This document shows positions 7,089 through 16,025 of a stretch of DNA of 64,000 nt, in pieces. Both the position numbers and the translations under genes were made by a program. This stretch comes from Sphingobacteriales bacterium (GTDB lineage Bacteria; Bacteroidota; Bacteroidia; Chitinophagales; Chitinophagaceae), in the NCBI GenBank assembly GCA_016219985.1, contig JACRJO010000018.1:62001-126000 (forward strand), given 5' to 3'. Under the pieces are notes generated by a model, which saw nothing but the letters and a program-made list of their open reading frames with translations, was not told the DNA's origin and made no database searches. Numbering within the stretch: position 1 is the first letter of the stretch; each line of letters opens with the position of its first letter.

Positions 7089-7514
7089 ATGAACGAAGAG
7101 CCAATCCGTATCATGCTGGTCGATGACCATCCCCTGGTCCGTGAATCCTGGAAATTATTGCTGGAGAACAACCCCCGGTTTAAAGTGATCGCCGATTGTT
7201 CCAGCGGCCCTGCAGCCCTGGAACAGCTGAGCCTTGCAAGCCCTGAAATTATGCTGGTGGATATCAATATGTCCCCGATGAATGGGTTTAAGGTCACCCG
7301 CTCTGTGCTCGAAAAAATGCCCTCAGTTAAAATAATCGGGCTCTCGGTACATAACCAGCCCAAATATGCGATCCGTATGCTTCAGCTGGGAGCCAGGGGT
7401 TTCCTGACCAAGACTTCCACCCTGGAGGAGATCAATGCGGGCATCCTCGCCGTTTACCGGGGAGAAATGTATATCTGTGATGAAGTAAAAAGAAATATGC
7501 CTCCCGCAGAATAA
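7089..7514 (+). CDS. Receiver-only response regulator of the NarL type (no DNA-binding domain)
   Basis: The 141 residues make one complete CheY-like receiver domain: acidic pair Asp12-Asp13 in LVDDHP, phosphoacceptor Asp58 in MLVDINM, the switch Ser in IIGLSVH and Lys in GFLTKTS. The DDHPLVRE opening and the ARGFLTK block are typical of NarL/FixJ regulators, but the protein stops in the linker (GEMYICDEVKRNMPPAE) exactly where the LuxR helix-turn-helix should begin. No such domain is found in other frames before valS. It would act by protein contact or as a phosphate sink. No kinase lies next to it. Confidence 0.82.
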   Translation: MNEEPIRIMLVDDHPLVRESWKLLLENNPRFKVIADCSSGPAALEQLSLASPEIMLVDINMSPMNGFKVTRSVLEKMPSVKIIGLSVHNQPKYAIRMLQLGARGFLTKTSTLEEINAGILAVYRGEMYICDEVKRNMPPAE

Positions 7515-7561
7515 ACTTGCAGCAACTCCTGACCGGTCTTCCGGTTTCTGTTCAAATACGG

Positions 7562-7569
7562 TAAATTTG
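7562..7569 (+). promoter_or_regulatory. -7 box before valS
   Basis: TAAATTTG fits TAnnTTTG, 60 bases upstream of the chosen valS ATG, and makes the earlier in-frame TTG at 7567 an unlikely start. Confidence 0.5.
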
Positions 7570-7629
7570 CGCCCTCACTCCCTCAGCCCGGCCACTGCCG
7601 GAAACAGGGTCATTACAAGACAGGATCGT

Positions 7630-10275
7630 ATGGAATTAAGCAAAAACTTTGAACACCAGGCAGCAGAAGAAAAATGGTACCGGCACTGGTTAGACAGAAA
7701 CTACTTTCACAGTGAACCCGATGAACGGGAACCCTATACCGTGGTCATACCGCCCCCCAATGTAACCGGGGTGCTGCACATGGGGCATTGCCTCAACAAT
7801 ACGATCCAGGATATCCTGGTACGCAGGGCCCGGATGCAGGGAAAAAATGCCTGTTGGGTACCGGGTACCGACCATGCCTCCATTGCTACGGAAGCCAAGG
7901 TGGTACAGATGCTCCGCGAAAGAGGGATTGCCAAATCCGCTCTCAGCCGGGAAGATTTCCTCAACTATGCCTGGGAATGGAAAGAAAAATACGGAGGCAT
8001 CATCCTGCAGCAGTTAAAGAAAATGGGATGCAGCCTGGACTGGGAACGTACTTCCTTTACCATGGACCCGGACTATTACCAATCCGTGATCAGCGTCTTT
8101 ATCGACCTGTATAAAAAAGGGCATATCTACCGGGGCAAGCGCATGATCAACTGGGATCCCCGCGCCAAAACCGCCCTGAGTGATGAAGAAGTGATCCGCA
8201 AACAAACCCGGCAGCAACTCTACCACCTGAAATACAAACTGGATATACCCGGTGAGGAATACATCGTGATCGCCACCGTACGCCCGGAGACTATCATGGG
8301 AGATACCGCCATTTGTGTACACCCCGATGACGAGCGTTACCGCCACCTGCAGGGAAAATTTGCCCTCGTACCCCTGATCAACCGCCGCATCCCCATTATT
8401 GCGGATGAATATGTGACCATGGATTTTGGTACCGGCGCGCTGAAAGTAACTCCGGCCCACGACATGAACGACAACCAGCTTGGCCAGAAACACCAGTTGG
8501 AAGTGGTGGATATTTTCAATGAAGATGGCACCCTGAATGCGGACGCACAGATCTATGTGGGAGAAGACCGCTTCGAGGCCAGGAAAAAGATCACGAAAGA
8601 ACTGGAAGAAAAAGGATACCTCTTAAAAACGGAGGATTATACGAGTGAGGTAGGCTACAGTGAAAGAACCGATGTGGTGGTGGAACCCCGGCTCTCCCTG
8701 CAATGGTGGGTGGATATGAAAAAGATCTGCGGCCCTGCCATGGACGCCGTGGAAAAGGAAGAAATAAAATTCTACCCCGCCAAGTTCAGGAACCTGTACC
8801 GCCACTGGATGGAAAATATCAAGGACTGGTGTATTTCCCGCCAGCTCTGGTGGGGACACCGGATACCGGCATGGTATGATGCGGAAGGACGGTTCGTGGT
8901 GGCGGCAACTGAAGAAGAAGCGAAGAAAATTTTCAATGAGCAATTCTCAATAAGCAATGCTCAGTTAAGACAGGACGAAGACTGCCTCGATACCTGGTTC
9001 TCCTCCTGGCTATGGCCCTTTGAAGTTTTCAAGGGTTACAGCAAACCCGGCAACAAGGATATTAACTACTACTATCCCACCAATACCCTTGTAACCGCTC
9101 CCGAGATCATCTTCTTCTGGGTGGCCCGGATGATCATGGCCGGTTATGAATACAAGGGACAAAAACCCTTCAATGAAGTCTATTTTACCGGGATTGTCCG
9201 GGATAAGAAAGGCCGGAAGATGAGCAAGAGCCTGGGCAATTCCCCTGACCTGCTGGAGATGATTGATAAAGACGGGGCGGATGCAGTTCGCTTCGGAATC
9301 ATGATCTCCTCTCCTGCCGGGAACGACCTGATGTGGGATCCCTCCGGCAATGAACAGGGACGATTCTTCATTAATAAAATGTGGAATGCGCTGAAGCTGG
9401 TGAAAATGTGGGAAGGAAGGCAGGAAGATGAGAAGCCGGGAAGTCCGGAAGTCCGGAAGTCCGAAAGCCCGGAAAGTCAGTTTGCCGTGGAATGGTTTGA
9501 GAACCGGTTAATGGAAGTCCGGCTACAGTTAGATGAACAGTTCAATGATTTCCGGCTGAGCGAATCACTGAAGACGATTTACTCGCTGATCTGGGATGAT
9601 TTCTGCAGCTGGTACCTGGAATGGGTTAAACCCGGTTTTGAACAACCCATCAGCAAAATGGTCTATGAAAAAACCGTTGGCTTCTTTGAAGAACTGATGC
9701 AGTTATTACACCCCTTTATGCCCTTTGTTACGGAAGATATCTATCACCGGTTGAAGGAAAGAACGGATGATCTCACCATAAAGCAATTTCCCCCTGCAAA
9801 AGAAGCGGATAAAGACCTGCTGACAGCCGCCGCTTTGCTGAAAGAGGTAATCAGTTCGATCCGGGATACCAGGGTGAAATCGCAACTGAAATCAAAGGAT
9901 ACCATCAAACTGCATATTCAAACGGAAAACAGGCCGGTATATGAAGCGATTGCCGGCATACTGGGCAAACAGGTAAATGCAGCATCCATTGCCTACACGG
10001 CCGGTACCGTAGCCAGCAGCATTACCGTAGTGGTGCAAAAAGACAAGTTTTACCTGGAAACCACCACGGCGCCGGATACCGCTTCCCAGAAACTGCAATT
10101 GCAAAAAGACCTGGATTACTTCAAAGGTTTTCTCGTTGCCGTTGAAAAGAAACTTTCCAATGAACGGTTTGTACAAAATGCCAAACCCGAAGTGATCGAT
10201 AGTGAACGAAAGAAGAAAGCCGACGCGGAAGCAAAGATCAAAGTCATTGAAGAAAGCCTGGCCAGCCTGGGCTAA
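7630..10275 (+). CDS. valS: Valyl-tRNA synthetase
   Basis: ValRS charges tRNA-Val. The 881-residue protein has the HMGH signature at residues 50-53 (PPNVTGVLHMGH), the editing CP1 domain, the KMSKS loop near residue 529, an anticodon-binding domain and a C-terminal coiled-coil arm from about residue 815. ATG 7630 gives the usual MELSKNFEHQ opening. Two segments are written in short-period repeat DNA: 8931-8965 is five 7-bp units (encoding FNEQFSISNAQL just before the DEDCLDTWFSSW block) and 9432-9479 is six 8-bp units (encoding EKPGSPEVRKSESPES in a linker after the catalytic domain). Both keep the frame and fall in variable loops, so function is probably intact. Confidence 0.95.
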   Translation: MELSKNFEHQAAEEKWYRHWLDRNYFHSEPDEREPYTVVIPPPNVTGVLHMGHCLNNTIQDILVRRARMQGKNACWVPGTDHASIATEAKVVQMLRERGIAKSALSREDFLNYAWEWKEKYGGIILQQLKKMGCSLDWERTSFTMDPDYYQSVISVFIDLYKKGHIYRGKRMINWDPRAKTALSDEEVIRKQTRQQLYHLKYKLDIPGEEYIVIATVRPETIMGDTAICVHPDDERYRHLQGKFALVPLINRRIPIIADEYVTMDFGTGALKVTPAHDMNDNQLGQKHQLEVVDIFNEDGTLNADAQIYVGEDRFEARKKITKELEEKGYLLKTEDYTSEVGYSERTDVVVEPRLSLQWWVDMKKICGPAMDAVEKEEIKFYPAKFRNLYRHWMENIKDWCISRQLWWGHRIPAWYDAEGRFVVAATEEEAKKIFNEQFSISNAQLRQDEDCLDTWFSSWLWPFEVFKGYSKPGNKDINYYYPTNTLVTAPEIIFFWVARMIMAGYEYKGQKPFNEVYFTGIVRDKKGRKMSKSLGNSPDLLEMIDKDGADAVRFGIMISSPAGNDLMWDPSGNEQGRFFINKMWNALKLVKMWEGRQEDEKPGSPEVRKSESPESQFAVEWFENRLMEVRLQLDEQFNDFRLSESLKTIYSLIWDDFCSWYLEWVKPGFEQPISKMVYEKTVGFFEELMQLLHPFMPFVTEDIYHRLKERTDDLTIKQFPPAKEADKDLLTAAALLKEVISSIRDTRVKSQLKSKDTIKLHIQTENRPVYEAIAGILGKQVNAASIAYTAGTVASSITVVVQKDKFYLETTTAPDTASQKLQLQKDLDYFKGFLVAVEKKLSNERFVQNAKPEVIDSERKKKADAEAKIKVIEESLASLG
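8931..8965. repeat. In-frame 7-bp tandem array inside valS
   Basis: Five units, TTTCAAT, GAGCAAT, TCTCAAT, AAGCAAT and GCTCAGT, follow without gaps. TCTCAAT and GCTCAGT occur as exact units in the intergenic array at 38235-38269. Confidence 0.7.
9432..9479. repeat. In-frame 8-bp tandem array inside valS
   Basis: GAAGCCGG, three exact GAAGTCCG units, AAAGCCCG and GAAAGTCA. The same octamer family makes the long intergenic array at 41307-41378. Confidence 0.85.
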
Positions 10276-10302
10276 CCTGTTTTTATCCGTAAATACAACT
10301 CC

Positions 10303-10938
10303 ATGCAGTTACCTGTACGGTCCGGAATATTTTCTTTTTTACTCCTGTTGTCAGGAATGGCAACAATGGCCCAGGTCAACAACTGGGAATATGATATGCT
10401 GCGGTCTGTTGCCCGGCACCGCAGCACGGCCGGCAATCATTTTCACAAAGACCTTTCAAAAATCAATGGCGGGTTGTGCCTCGCCGTGCCAGCCAGTCTT
10501 TTCGTCGCCAGCCTGATCAATAAGGACAGGTCCATGAAGGAAAATGCCCTCTATATTACAGAAAGCATCGTGGTTTCCTCCATCATCACCTGGGGAATGA
10601 AAGAAGCGGTGAGCCGCCCAAGACCAGCCAATAACGACCCAACCTTTACCGCCGTTCTCGATTTGAAAAGCAATTCCTTTCCATCGGGTCATACTTCTGA
10701 AGCTTTTTCCATGGCCACCGCGGTAAGCATCGCTTATCCCAGGTGGTATGTGATCGCACCCGCCTTTGCCTATGCTTCGCTGACCGGTTATTCCCGGTTA
10801 TACCTGGGGGTGCACTACCCCAGCGATGTGCTGGCCGGCGCCATCGTGGGCAGCGGCAGTGCCTGGCTCTGTTATAAGATCAATCAATGGATCCGGCAGA
10901 GGCAGAAGAAGAAAAAACAAGCCGTTGTACCGGAATGA
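10303..10938 (+). CDS. PAP2-family phosphatase, membrane/periplasmic
   Basis: A 211-residue protein with an N-terminal hydrophobic signal or anchor (FSFLLLLSGMATMAQ) and the three-part phosphatidic-acid phosphatase motif: KEAVSRPRPAN (KxxxxxxRP), SFPSGHTSEAF (PSGH) and SRLYLGVHYPSDVLAG (SRxxxxxHxxxD). The catalytic His lies in the last two. Members dephosphorylate lipid phosphates such as undecaprenyl pyrophosphate or phosphatidic acid; the substrate is not decidable here. It starts 27 bases after valS and its stop abuts the stop of the convergent metalloprotease gene. Confidence 0.85.
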   Translation: MQLPVRSGIFSFLLLLSGMATMAQVNNWEYDMLRSVARHRSTAGNHFHKDLSKINGGLCLAVPASLFVASLINKDRSMKENALYITESIVVSSIITWGMKEAVSRPRPANNDPTFTAVLDLKSNSFPSGHTSEAFSMATAVSIAYPRWYVIAPAFAYASLTGYSRLYLGVHYPSDVLAGAIVGSGSAWLCYKINQWIRQRQKKKKQAVVPE

Positions 10939-13737
10939 TCAGCGCGGCAGTATACTGACCGGTAACACAAATTCAAAAAAAGTTCCTTTAAATCCGTCAA
11001 ACTGGTCGTAGTCCAGCAGCCGGCTCACCCGGATGCCGAAAGTCAGCGGGTACTGGTTCCACCATTTGGTATCGGCGAATAACTCCCCTCCCGCACTGCG
11101 CTGGTCGCGGGTCAGTTTTTTATCCCGGGAATACACTTTGGTAAAATCATAAAACAGGTTCATCCGGATCCGCTGGATATAAAGCAGGTTGCCAAATCCC
11201 CAGTCGGGGCACCAGAGCGGCAGGTGATAATTGGCGGATACTTTCCACATGCGGGTAAAATACCGCCCGGTATAGCCCCTTGAATAGGCAAAGCGGTTAC
11301 TGAATGAAACCTGCCCCAGGGTATCCCGCTCCTGGAAAGCAGCATTGAAAACAAGGTTATGCGTGGATACCAAACCGGGCACATAGAGGCTGGCCGTTGT
11401 ATGGAATTGTTTCCCCTCCGCCTTCGTAATGGCATGCCGGAAAGAGGCGGACAGCGAATACGCAAAGCGGGGATAAATAGGCTGAATGGCCCGCTGTACC
11501 TGTTGCGACCAGGAAAGGGAATGTGACAGGTAACTCAGGGAAGTATTGCCCAACGAATCCTTATAAAAATCACGGTTCAATTCATTGCGCAGCACATAAA
11601 AACTGCTGAGCGAAAAATTCTTAAAGCTGGTGCCGCTGGCATAACTCAGGGGCAGGGTCAGCCCGATGCGGCTGTCGAGCTGGTTCCAGGTCCGGGTGCG
11701 GTTGCCGATGGCTTCCTGCCGGTTGAACGTGTACTCGGTCCCCGCACTCAGCCAGGGGAAGGCCGCGCCATATATACCACTGAATCCAACCGCACTGGTC
11801 TTTTCATTTTGGTTATACAGGTAATAGAGTTCTGTCTGCAGGGTATTCAATACATTTTCCCCGTAGAGCGAGAATGTAAACAGGGGATCCTCATAATAAG
11901 GCCGCCAGCTGTGAAAATTAAAAAGCCGGGTTCCTTTACGGTAGGCAGAGACCGGAAATTTCCGGTCGGCGGCTGCACCCGATAATACATTTGTCGCACC
12001 TGCGGCCAAGGGCCATTCGGGCAGCAGTGTTTCTGCAATGGCAGTCTCTACAGCTGTCCATTGCCCACGGTCCATCGCTACCTGCTGTAACCGGTATCCA
12101 TCCGCAGTAAACCGGGACCAGGTCAGCTTGCCATCTGCAGCATTCACAAAATATTTTCCCCCGTTCCCCTTAGTGACCCGGTATATTTTATTATCCCCGG
12201 GCTGAAGGGCAAATACATCATCATTCCCCTCGTACGAAGCCGTAAAATAAATCACCCCGTCTTTTACCGAGGGGTAACCGGCTACATTGAAAGACGGGGG
12301 CGTTAACCGGATCGTGGCCCCGGATGGAATATCAGCTGTTGCCAGGGCCATTTTCCCGTCCCGGAGCCGTACGGCGGTAACCAGGCTGTTTTCATCTATA
12401 AATTTCGGATCCGTAAACAGGCTGATCTCGGCAGAGCGGATCCGCTGCAGTACCGCCCCATTCTTTGCATCCAGTATATGTAATTCCGTTTTCCCGTCTT
12501 TAGCCACCTGCACGGCGGCGATCTTTGAGCCATCCGCTGAAATATCCGGTGTAAAGTACCTGGAGCGGGTGGTTATTTTTTGCTGCTGACCTGAATGAAT
12601 ATCCAGCACCCGGATCACACTGTAATCCTTCCAGCCCCAGCGGGGATGATTCTCATAGGCCGCATATACAATCTTTCCATTCCGGTAACTGAACTGTTCA
12701 TCCATGGAAATAGCCCTTACCCGGATCCGTTTTTCCCCTTTCCCATCCTTCAGGTAAAAAGCGGGACGGTGCCGGTAACTGGTTTTCAGGTACAGCAAGG
12801 AATCCCTCCCCGCACTGTACGGGAAATAATACCCGGTAACATCATTCTTCCTGGCCGGGAATAAAAACTCCTCTGTACCGGTGTTGGGGCCGGCAGTTTC
12901 CTTCCTGTAATACGCAAATGCCTCTTTACAGAACGTTTGGTAATCCACCCCGGCATATTTTTTTACAGCCGCCTGGAACGGATAGAACAGGCTTTTAAAG
13001 GCACTGGCATCGCGGGTTACTTTTGTCCAGAAATCAACCCCGTATTTTACCCGGCCGTAGTTGACCAGCAGGTAACCCAGGTTGTAGTGATTAGGAACGT
13101 AATCTTTCAGGGACCCGTTCCGTAATTTCATCCAGCTGTATTTTTTCCCTGCCTGCCAGAGGGAAGGATAGGCATTCATGAAAAGCGGGAGACGACCCCT
13201 CCCCTGGTTGCTGAGCGCCGTTTCCTGGTAAACAGCATCTCCTTCATAGAACCAGTCGGGAACGGAAGCATTGATCGCCAGGGCAAACCCCTCTTCCCCA
13301 AATAAAACTTTCATGGTCTTGCTGACCCCGTTATTAAAGTTATTGAACTGCTGTACATGCCGGTATTCATGCAGGGCCAGCTGGTCGGTCCAACTGATAC
13401 TACCCTGCCCGAAATTGTTCATGTCGGGCGTGAGAAAGAATTCACTCCGGAACGGGCCCAGCTGTACATACCCGTTAGCTATTACGGTTTGATTTTGCAG
13501 TACGATATTTATTTTTTTCAGCTGGTTACCCAGTGAGGCCGGTTTTTCTGCTGCCAGCAAATGGACGATGGCAGCCACCCGGTTGGCCTGGCTGTCGAGT
13601 CCCGCGGGAAAGATCACCCGGACCGTATCCGTACTGATCTGTTTCCATTTCAGAGAAGGCGGGTTCCCTCCAAATTCCTGGGAGGAAGAGCTGACGAAAC
13701 TGAATAACAGGCAGAGAAAAAGGAACTGCTTTCGCAT
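10939..13737 (-). CDS. Large secreted HExxH metalloprotease-like protein with beta-propeller and barrel-like C-terminus
   Basis: The 932-residue product starts at ATG 13737 with a Sec signal (FLFLCLLFSFVSSSSQ). Residues about 30-290 resemble the peptidase MA-like gluzincin fold: HEYRH at 123-127 is the zinc motif HExxH and YEGDAVYQET about 45 residues later supplies the third ligand. Residues about 300-620 contain TolB-like propeller repeats (VLDIHSGQQQKIT, ISADGSKIAAVQVA, ILDAKNGAVL). From about 640 the chain alternates aromatic-rich strands and ends in FEFVLPVSILPR, suggesting an outer-membrane beta barrel. The combination suggests a surface protein; substrates are unknown. Longer frames start upstream of a likely -7 box (TATCTTTC, 13753-13760). 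Confidence 0.65.
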   Translation of the reverse strand: MRKQFLFLCLLFSFVSSSSQEFGGNPPSLKWKQISTDTVRVIFPAGLDSQANRVAAIVHLLAAEKPASLGNQLKKINIVLQNQTVIANGYVQLGPFRSEFFLTPDMNNFGQGSISWTDQLALHEYRHVQQFNNFNNGVSKTMKVLFGEEGFALAINASVPDWFYEGDAVYQETALSNQGRGRLPLFMNAYPSLWQAGKKYSWMKLRNGSLKDYVPNHYNLGYLLVNYGRVKYGVDFWTKVTRDASAFKSLFYPFQAAVKKYAGVDYQTFCKEAFAYYRKETAGPNTGTEEFLFPARKNDVTGYYFPYSAGRDSLLYLKTSYRHRPAFYLKDGKGEKRIRVRAISMDEQFSYRNGKIVYAAYENHPRWGWKDYSVIRVLDIHSGQQQKITTRSRYFTPDISADGSKIAAVQVAKDGKTELHILDAKNGAVLQRIRSAEISLFTDPKFIDENSLVTAVRLRDGKMALATADIPSGATIRLTPPSFNVAGYPSVKDGVIYFTASYEGNDDVFALQPGDNKIYRVTKGNGGKYFVNAADGKLTWSRFTADGYRLQQVAMDRGQWTAVETAIAETLLPEWPLAAGATNVLSGAAADRKFPVSAYRKGTRLFNFHSWRPYYEDPLFTFSLYGENVLNTLQTELYYLYNQNEKTSAVGFSGIYGAAFPWLSAGTEYTFNRQEAIGNRTRTWNQLDSRIGLTLPLSYASGTSFKNFSLSSFYVLRNELNRDFYKDSLGNTSLSYLSHSLSWSQQVQRAIQPIYPRFAYSLSASFRHAITKAEGKQFHTTASLYVPGLVSTHNLVFNAAFQERDTLGQVSFSNRFAYSRGYTGRYFTRMWKVSANYHLPLWCPDWGFGNLLYIQRIRMNLFYDFTKVYSRDKKLTRDQRSAGGELFADTKWWNQYPLTFGIRVSRLLDYDQFDGFKGTFFEFVLPVSILPR

Positions 13738-13829
13738 AATAAAGTATTTACAGATGAAAGATACGCAGGAAAAGAATTCGTTTATCTGCTGTCTAATGCA
13801 TCGCAACCGGAAAACTAAACTGTCCGGCT

Positions 13830-13837
13830 TATCTTTA
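13830..13837 (+). promoter_or_regulatory. -7 box before the GAF/methionine sulfoxide reductase gene
   Basis: TATCTTTA ends four bases before ATG 13842, again implying a leaderless or nearly leaderless mRNA. Confidence 0.5.
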
Positions 13838-13841
13838 CAGT

Positions 13842-14315
13842 ATGGCAGAAGATTTACAGATCATCCGCGGCAGTAAGGAAGAACAATACCAATCCCTCCT
13901 ACCACAGATCCGTGGATTGCTGGAAGGAGAAAACGACCTGGTGGCTAACCTGGCCAATACTGCCGCTGCCCTGAAGGAACAGTTTGGCTGGCTCTGGGTG
14001 GGATTTTACCTGGTAAAAGAAAATGAACTGGTGCTGGGTCCCTTCCAGGGACCGGTGGCCTGTACCCGTATTAAAAAAGGAAGAGGGGTATGCGGCAGCA
14101 GCTGGGCGGAAGCCAAAACACTGATCGTTCCCGACGTGGAGAAATTCCCGGGTCATATCGCCTGCAGCAGCAGTTCTAGGTCCGAAATCGTGGTGCCGGC
14201 TATCCGCCATCATGAAGTGGTGGCTGTATTGGATGCGGATAGTATTGAACTCAGCCAGTTTGATGCTACCGATCAGCAATACCTGGAGGAAATTATCACA
14301 CTGCTTAATTTTTGA
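13842..14315 (+). CDS. msrC: Free methionine-(R)-sulfoxide reductase (GAF-domain fRMsr)
   Basis: The 157-residue protein is a single GAF domain with the fRMsr signature: GWLWVGFYLV, LGPFQGPVACTRI, GRGVCGSSWAEAKTLIVPDV, and FPGHIACSSSSRSEIVVP. The three conserved cysteines (in VACTRI, GVCG and HIACSS) are the redox-active set, which reduces free methionine R-sulfoxide with thioredoxin. The acylphosphatase gene follows almost without gap, so the two are co-transcribed. Confidence 0.88.
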   Translation: MAEDLQIIRGSKEEQYQSLLPQIRGLLEGENDLVANLANTAAALKEQFGWLWVGFYLVKENELVLGPFQGPVACTRIKKGRGVCGSSWAEAKTLIVPDVEKFPGHIACSSSSRSEIVVPAIRHHEVVAVLDADSIELSQFDATDQQYLEEIITLLNF

Positions 14316-14317
14316 CC

Positions 14318-14590
14318 GTGCAACAAACCCTCACAATCATCGTTTATGGAAAGGTCCAGGGTGTCTTTTTCCGGAAGTATGCAAGGGAAAAAGCGATGGA
14401 ACTGGGATTGACCGGGGAAATAAAAAACAACCCGGACGGTTCTGTATTCATTGCAGCAACGGGCACCAGCGAACAGCATACCGTATTTTGTGACTGGTGC
14501 AGGACGGGTCCCCCCACAGCCCGGGTGACGGAGGTCGTGATCAACCATGCGCCCCTGCAAGCCTTTGAAAGCTTCCGGATTGTCCGGTAA
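14318..14590 (+). CDS. acyP: Acylphosphatase
   Basis: A 90-residue enzyme hydrolysing acyl phosphates. The signature YGKVQGVFFRKYAREKA contains the phosphate-binding loop and catalytic Arg, and TGEIKNNPDGSVFI contains the catalytic Asn. I prefer the GTG at 14318, giving MQQTLTIIVYGKVQG; a TTG two codons earlier overlaps the upstream stop. Two additional cysteines occur late in the chain (FCDWCRTGP), unusual for this family. It sits two bases after the msrC stop. Confidence 0.87.
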   Translation: MQQTLTIIVYGKVQGVFFRKYAREKAMELGLTGEIKNNPDGSVFIAATGTSEQHTVFCDWCRTGPPTARVTEVVINHAPLQAFESFRIVR

Positions 14591-14703
14591 TAGGGATCCC
14601 GGTATGAAAGGCTTTGTAAATCAGGAATCCCTTTCTAATTTTAGCATCCAGGGAATCCGGCGAAGGAACTAAACCTTGTTTCATATAAGCCAACCCCATT
14701 CTT

Positions 14704-15324
14704 ATGTTTAAACTAACGAACCTTAAACAATCCGGCTTTATCCTGCCGGTATTGGCCGCCCTGCTGTTACAAACCAGCCTGATGACCAGTTGTAGCGACA
14801 GTAAAAAAAAACCAGAAAGCGGCGCTACAGCAAATAAAACGGAATTCAAAATGAATTGTGTCACCCTGACAAAGGCGCAAATGCAGGCCTGGGTGGACAG
14901 CGGCTGGACAAAACCGGGCAGTCCCGGCAGGATCAAAACAATTTTACTGCAGTTTTATTCCCCGGAAGCAGCGGGGTTAAAATCAAACATGCAGCTTACC
15001 GCCTACCCGGGAACATCTGTAACGGATGTGAAGATTAACGGCAATACCCTGCTGGCCATTGATCGCCAATGTCCCGCAAAAACATTCAGCGGCCGGGTTA
15101 TCCTGGCCAATAACGAAGCCAGCCTGGATTCCCTGAAATTGCTGAAACCCGATGGCTCCTTAAGGGACTTTGATTTTGTACGTTTTATTCCCCAGGCCTA
15201 TAAAAGCAATGCGGCTTACATTACTTTTGCTGCAGAAATAGTCACTGACGGAAAAGTGGAAGCAACAGCACCAGCCGGCACCTATCCCTGCCCGCCTTAT
15301 TGCTGCCCACCGGATTGTGACTAA
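14704..15324 (+). CDS. Predicted lipoprotein with Cys/Pro-rich C-terminus, function unknown
   Basis: A 206-residue protein with a long signal region (SGFILPVLAALLLQTSLMTSC) ending in a lipobox-like MTSC, so it is probably a lipoprotein. The body is an unrecognised mixed alpha/beta domain. The last residues (YPCPPYCCPPDCD) pack four Cys between prolines, suggesting metal binding or disulfides. The gene ends 11 bases before a membrane protein, histidine kinase and receiver; all four could be one operon, with this protein as the exported sensor component. That role is inference. Confidence 0.65.
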   Translation: MFKLTNLKQSGFILPVLAALLLQTSLMTSCSDSKKKPESGATANKTEFKMNCVTLTKAQMQAWVDSGWTKPGSPGRIKTILLQFYSPEAAGLKSNMQLTAYPGTSVTDVKINGNTLLAIDRQCPAKTFSGRVILANNEASLDSLKLLKPDGSLRDFDFVRFIPQAYKSNAAYITFAAEIVTDGKVEATAPAGTYPCPPYCCPPDCD

Positions 15325-15335
15325 CAATCTATCAT

Positions 15336-16025
15336 ATGAATATTTTTTTAAAAAAAATTTTTACATGGTCAGAGGTATGGCCCCTCGCTATCGCGATGAT
15401 CGTGTATTTGCTGTATAAGCAAAAGGACCGGAGTATAAACATCATCATCTGGCTCCTTGGCATCTCCCTGGTCTTCCATATTTTCGCTGTCTATATCTCC
15501 CAATACACCTACCGGGTACCTGAGCCATTCAAGAATAATAACATACTGTATAACCTGCTGATGATCCTGAAGCCCCTGATGGTTGGCGCTTACCTGTTGC
15601 GGCTGAAACAATTACAGCAATATAAATACCTGCGTATTGTATTTATTCTGTTCATTCTGTTCACCCTTTTTAATTTCTTATTTCTCAGCAGCCTGTTTAT
15701 ATTCAGCACCTATATGGTACTGGCAGAAAGCGCTTTTATGCTGGTATTCACCCTTACCTTCTTCCTCGATGCGATGATAGATGATGAAATACCGCTCCCG
15801 CTGAATCACCCGGCCTACTATATTTGTGCCGCTTTCGGTATCCTGGAAAGCATCAATTTATTTATCTTTCTTTTTCTGTTCCCTGTCTTTTATGCAAACA
15901 AAGAATTTGCCGTGTTATCGATTAAAATTGCGGGTATTGCCTATATGATTTTCGGGCTGACCATCGCCGCAGGATTGTATGCGAACCGGGAAAGAAGAAG
16001 ATTTTTTCAACCAGTTAGTCAATAA
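15336..16025 (+). CDS. Multi-pass membrane protein of unknown function next to a histidine kinase
   Basis: The 229-residue product has about six to seven hydrophobic segments (near residues 12-27, 35-53, 70-87, 98-125, 127-145, 160-185 and 195-220) separated by short charged loops. No family motif was recognised. Its stop overlaps the ATG of the kinase gene by one base (TAATG), so it is translationally coupled to it. The kinase itself has just one membrane helix, so this protein may be its sensor module. Confidence 0.65.
   Translation: MNIFLKKIFTWSEVWPLAIAMIVYLLYKQKDRSINIIIWLLGISLVFHIFAVYISQYTYRVPEPFKNNNILYNLLMILKPLMVGAYLLRLKQLQQYKYLRIVFILFILFTLFNFLFLSSLFIFSTYMVLAESAFMLVFTLTFFLDAMIDDEIPLPLNHPAYYICAAFGILESINLFIFLFLFPVFYANKEFAVLSIKIAGIAYMIFGLTIAAGLYANRERRRFFQPVSQ

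Noticed and set aside
9432..9479. Frameshift or pseudogene in valS
   Set aside because: The octad array is 48 bp and keeps the frame; all ValRS motifs before and after are intact.
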